A stretch of 9,012 nucleotides of DNA from Elusimicrobia bacterium CG08_land_8_20_14_0_20_59_10 (GTDB lineage Bacteria; Elusimicrobiota; Elusimicrobia; Elusimicrobiales; UBA9959): NCBI GenBank assembly GCA_002779045.1, contig PEXO01000074.1, positions 1 to 9,012 on the forward strand. Direction: 5' to 3'. Numbering within the stretch: the first letter of the stretch is position 1; each line of letters opens with the position of its first letter. The notes under the pieces were generated by a model. The model searched no databases. It was not told where the DNA came from and was given only the letters and a program-made list of their open reading frames with translations. The position numbers and the translations under genes are program-made. Below, in pieces: positions 5,299-9,012 of this stretch.

Positions 5299-6639
5299 AT
5301 GGACAGCGTAAAGGTTTCTAAAGAAGAGCTTTTGAAGAAGGCCGGCAAGCCTGCGGAAGACGCGATGCGGTTGCATCCATTGTACAAAGGCAAGGTGGAA
5401 ATACTGCCCAAGTGCTGTGTGCGCAATGTGGACGATTTCTCGATCTGGTACACGCCGGGCGTGGCCGCGGTCTGCAAGGATATACAGGCGCACCCGGAGA
5501 AGGTCTACGAATATACCAACAAGGGTAATATGGTGGCGGTGGTTTCCGACGGCACCCGCGTGCTGGGGCTGGGCGACATAGGCCCCGAGGCGGGCTTGCC
5601 GGTCATGGAGGGCAAGGGGCTGCTCTTCAAGTACCTGGGCGGGGTGGACGCTTTCCCTATCTGCCTGAACACCAAGGATCCGCAGGAGATAATAAAGACC
5701 GTGCAGTACCTGGCTCCCTCCTTCGGCGGTATAAACCTCGAGGATATTTCCCAGCCTAAGTGCTTCGATATCCTGGACGAGCTCCGCAGGACCATGAACA
5801 TCCCCGTCTGGCACGACGACCAGCAGGGCACTGCCACGGTGTGCCTGGCCGGGCTGATAAATGCGCTGAGGATAGTGAAGAAGGATATCAAGGACGTGAA
5901 GATCGTCCTGTTCGGTGCGGGCGCGGCCAATATCCGCATAGGAACGCTTTACATGCATTACGGCGCCAAGCCGGAGAATCTCATCTACGTGGACTCAAAG
6001 GGCACGCTGCATAAGGGCCGTGAGGACCTCAAGGCTCGCCGTGAGAAGTGGCACATGTGTGAAGTGACCAACGGTAAACAGGTCGCAGGAAAGCTGGCGG
6101 ACGCGCTTGTCGGGGCGGACGTGCTTAGCGCGGCTTCCACCCCGGGTCCGGATGTTATAAAGAAAGAATGGATCACAAAGATGAACAAGGATGCCATCGT
6201 GTTCGCTACTGCCAATCCCATACCGGAAATCTGGCCCTGGGACGCCAAAGAGGCCGGTGCGCGCGTAGTGGCCACCGGCCGCTCGGACTTTCCCAACCAG
6301 GTGAATAATTCGCTGGGCTTCCCCGGTATCTTCCGCGGGACGCTGGACGTACAGGCCAAGACCATTACTAATGAAATGTGCGTGGCGGCGGCCGAGGCGC
6401 TGGCCGACTATGCGGTGAAGTCGGGCAAAATGGGCGAGGATTACCTGCTGCCGCATATGGACGAGCCCGGCGTGTTCGTTGACGAAGCCGTGGCCGTGGG
6501 CCTGAAGGCCATAGAGCAGGGTGTGGCGCGCAGGATACTGACGGAGACGGAACTGCGTAATAACGCGGAATTTCTGATCAAGCGCGCGATGAAAGACGTA
6601 GAAATGCGGCAGAAAGAAGGAATAGTAAAATTGCCGTAA
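5299..6639 (+). CDS. Malic enzyme (malate dehydrogenase, decarboxylating)
   Basis: A 446-residue malic enzyme of the short bacterial/archaeal type, without the phosphotransacetylase-like extension of MaeB. It converts malate to pyruvate and CO2 with reduction of NAD(P). Visible residues are catalytic Y51 in WYTPGVA, catalytic K106 in MEGKGLLFK, metal ligands in NLED (E148, D149) and VWHDDQQGTA (D173, D174), the dinucleotide fold FGAGAANI (205-212), TANPIPEI (304-311) and SDFPNQVNNSLGFPG (329-343). An acidic residue (D232 in YVDSKG) falls about where the second strand of the Rossmann fold ends, which usually favours NAD over NADP; this is inferred by eye. Start ATG 5299 has a good SD (AAGGGGA) and fits family length. 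It is monocistronic: own promoter upstream, two terminators downstream. Confidence 0.95.
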   Translation: MDSVKVSKEELLKKAGKPAEDAMRLHPLYKGKVEILPKCCVRNVDDFSIWYTPGVAAVCKDIQAHPEKVYEYTNKGNMVAVVSDGTRVLGLGDIGPEAGLPVMEGKGLLFKYLGGVDAFPICLNTKDPQEIIKTVQYLAPSFGGINLEDISQPKCFDILDELRRTMNIPVWHDDQQGTATVCLAGLINALRIVKKDIKDVKIVLFGAGAANIRIGTLYMHYGAKPENLIYVDSKGTLHKGREDLKARREKWHMCEVTNGKQVAGKLADALVGADVLSAASTPGPDVIKKEWITKMNKDAIVFATANPIPEIWPWDAKEAGARVVATGRSDFPNQVNNSLGFPGIFRGTLDVQAKTITNEMCVAAAEALADYAVKSGKMGEDYLLPHMDEPGVFVDEAVAVGLKAIEQGVARRILTETELRNNAEFLIKRAMKDVEMRQKEGIVKLP

Positions 6640-6661
6640 TACGGCTCACAGGCGCGGGATG

Positions 6662-6698
6662 AGATCCCGGGTGGTCCCCCCGCCCGGGATCTGTTTTG
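6662..6698 (+). terminator. Intrinsic terminator after malic enzyme (first of two)
   Basis: AGATCCCGGG (6662-6671) pairs perfectly with CCCGGGATCT (6683-6692) across an 11-nt loop, and is followed by GTTTTG. The stem is strong but the T-run short, which may explain the second terminator just behind it. Confidence 0.8.
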
Positions 6699-6701
6699 CT
6701 C

Positions 6702-6730
6702 CGGCAGGATAACGGTGCCGTCTTTTTTTT
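6702..6730 (+). terminator. Second tandem intrinsic terminator
   Basis: CGGCA (6702-6706) pairs with TGCCG (6716-6720) around a 9-nt loop, directly followed by TC and eight Ts. The short stem with a long T-run complements the upstream terminator. Together they insulate the response-regulator gene from malic enzyme transcription. Confidence 0.75.
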
Positions 6731-6776
6731 GTATCATAATTCAAAGCGCGGCCCGGTAAGGGAAGAAAGGTGTTTT

Positions 6777-7130
6777 ATGAAAGTTCTCGTGGTTGACGAC
6801 AATAGCATGATGCGGGAAGTGCTGTGCATGTACCTTACGCAGCTCAAACACGAAGTGGTGGCCGAGGCCGCCGACGGGGAAGCGGCGCTGAAAGCTTTTG
6901 CCGAAAAGCGACCGGAACTTGTGCTGCTGGACCTTGTGATGCCGGGAACCTCCGGGGTGGAGGTCCTTGAAAGTATCCGAAAAATAGACCCGGCGGCAAA
7001 GGTTATCATAGCGACGGCGGTCGAACAGGAGATGATAGAGGCGGAGCTGTTGCGCAATGGTGCGGCTGCTATCCTGCATAAGCCCTTTTCCAGCGATGAG
7101 CTCCAGGAGGCCGTGAAGCGGCTTGCCTGA
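6777..7130 (+). CDS. Single-domain CheY-like response regulator
   Basis: A 117-residue receiver domain with no output domain. Receiver residues are complete: acidic pair D7 and D8, phosphoacceptor D52 in LLDLVMPG, T80 in IIATA and K102 in HKPF. It should take phosphate from a histidine kinase and act by protein-protein contact. The ATG at 6777 starts the domain exactly (MKVLVVDD) and has an SD, AAAGG (6766-6770), 6 nt upstream; the frame opens further upstream only across the terminator. A -10-like CATAAT (6735-6740) lies upstream but I see no good -35 box. It is followed at once by a CheC-like phosphatase gene, suggesting a phospho-signal switched off by its neighbour. No kinase is encoded here. 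Names such as CheY would imply chemotaxis, which the context does not show. Confidence 0.92.
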   Translation: MKVLVVDDNSMMREVLCMYLTQLKHEVVAEAADGEAALKAFAEKRPELVLLDLVMPGTSGVEVLESIRKIDPAAKVIIATAVEQEMIEAELLRNGAAAILHKPFSSDELQEAVKRLA

Positions 7131-7143
7131 GCCCGGGATATTT

Positions 7144-7737
7144 ATGAGCACCGGAGAGAACTTAACACTACAGAGGCTGCTTTCACTGAGCCTTGAGCGC
7201 TGCCTGGCAAAGCTTTCAAAGATCTCGGCCGGCACCTGGCAGTTGTCCGGCCTGTCCTCTTTCCAGGGCAGCGTGGAGTCTGTCGTCGGCCGGTACGATT
7301 TCAGCGGCGGCGACGCCGCCGCGGTCTATGTGGAGATGAAGGGGGCCAATCCTTTCTTTTCATTCATCCTTTTCAATCCGGAGGATATGGACTGCATCTC
7401 CAAGTGCTTCATGGGATATTCTTTTCCGCGGGGCGCGGGTATTTCACAAGCGGAAGAGGTCATGCTGCAGGAGCTGGGCAACATCATCCTGAACGCGCTG
7501 AACAATTCCGTGATGAACGCCCTCCGGCTAAGTTATATCCCGTCGGTGCCCGGTTTTGCCGGCGGCGGCCGCCAGGCTATTGTAGAGGGCCTGGGGATGG
7601 TTGCGGACCTGAAGAGGAATTTCAGGGCGGTCGCCGTTTCGCTTTCCATGCGCAGCGGGGAGCTTTCCAGTTCCGGCAAGGTGTTCCTGCTGCTGCCTGA
7701 AGAGCTTGCCGCGGAGCTGGAAGGGATGCTTTCCTGA
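7144..7737 (+). CDS. CheC/CheX-like CheY-P phosphatase family protein
   Basis: A 197-residue protein from the ATG at 7144, 13 nt after the receiver gene's stop. A TTG at 7123 overlaps that stop and would add seven residues; SD support is weak for both, although AGGAGG lies 12 nt before the TTG. The best family evidence is the helix QELGNIILNALNNSVMNAL (109-127), matching the CheC/CheX/FliY phosphatase motif E-x2-N with E110 and N113. The D/S usually four residues before the glutamate is V106. The C-terminal part, AVAVSLSMRS then GKVFLLLPEELAAELEGML, fits the strand and last helix of CheC folds. Only one phosphatase helix is evident, whereas classical CheC has two. It probably dephosphorylates the adjacent receiver protein in the cytoplasm; this is inferred from family and pairing. 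Confidence 0.75.
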   Translation: MSTGENLTLQRLLSLSLERCLAKLSKISAGTWQLSGLSSFQGSVESVVGRYDFSGGDAAAVYVEMKGANPFFSFILFNPEDMDCISKCFMGYSFPRGAGISQAEEVMLQELGNIILNALNNSVMNALRLSYIPSVPGFAGGGRQAIVEGLGMVADLKRNFRAVAVSLSMRSGELSSSGKVFLLLPEELAAELEGMLS

Positions 7738-7767
7738 GCACGTCCGCTGCCGCTGTCCTGCCAAAAG

Positions 7768-7795
7768 AAAAACCCGGGGCTTCCACCGGGTTTTT
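7768..7795. terminator. Bidirectional intrinsic terminator between convergent genes
   Basis: AAAAACCCGG (7768-7777) pairs perfectly with CCGGGTTTTT (7786-7795) across an 8-nt loop. Read rightward, the stem runs into a T-tract; read leftward, it is followed by TTTTTCTTTT. It therefore ends both the receiver/phosphatase transcript and the convergent isomerase transcript. Confidence 0.88.
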
Positions 7796-7814
7796 CCTTG
7801 CCCCGGTGTGAGGC

Positions 7815-9012
<1,198 letters not shown>

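Noticed and set aside
5293..5958. 221-codon minus-strand open frame opposite malic enzyme
   Set aside because: Antisense to conserved malic enzyme sequence, and its 3' end overlaps that gene's ribosome region; no family resemblance.
6696..6776. 27-residue N-terminal extension of the receiver protein
   Set aside because: It would be encoded across the second terminator and its T-run, while ATG 6777 begins the domain exactly and has its own SD.

Overview
The window is a GC-rich bacterial chromosome segment of mostly housekeeping and accessory-metabolism genes. I see no phage, insertion sequence, CRISPR array or integration scar. Gene families, frequent ATA isoleucine codons, good sigma70-type promoters, weak or absent Shine-Dalgarno (SD) sites at several genes and a tRNA without an encoded CCA suggest a deep-branching Gram-negative lineage such as Elusimicrobiota. 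That placement is an impression, not a demonstration.

Left part (1-5132), all on the minus strand. Reading in the direction of transcription: a tRNA with a CAT anticodon (5060-5132), a GreA-type transcript cleavage factor, a GspE/PilB-type ATPase, a short aspartokinase, a 72-residue two-helix membrane protein and a dihydropyrimidinase/hydantoinase-type amidohydrolase. The last two form a pair behind their own consensus promoter. That promoter is so close to the start codon that the mRNA should be essentially leaderless. Past the hydantoinase, a separate consensus promoter with an operator-like inverted repeat drives a gene cut off by the left edge. Its start resembles BrnT-type toxins.

Middle (5133-5298): a compact divergent regulatory region. 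The tRNA promoter (minus) and the malic enzyme promoter (plus) lie back to back with their -35 boxes 2 bp apart. A perfect 14-bp inverted repeat covers one box and ends next to the other.

Right part, plus strand: a malic enzyme (oxidative decarboxylation of malate to pyruvate), two tandem intrinsic terminators, then a two-gene module of a stand-alone CheY-like receiver and a CheC/CheX-like phosphatase. A symmetrical terminator closes it and also serves the convergent gene for glucose-6-phosphate isomerase, whose 5' end lies beyond the right edge.

Metabolically the window carries glycolysis/gluconeogenesis (Pgi), the C4-C3 link (malic enzyme), the entry to aspartate-family amino acids (aspartokinase) and cyclic-amide hydrolysis. 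Points worth a second look are the CheY/CheC module without a kinase, an aspartokinase with a shortened ACT region, the leaderless promoter, the G9 tract at the greA ribosome site and the toxin-like gene. None proves a new system.
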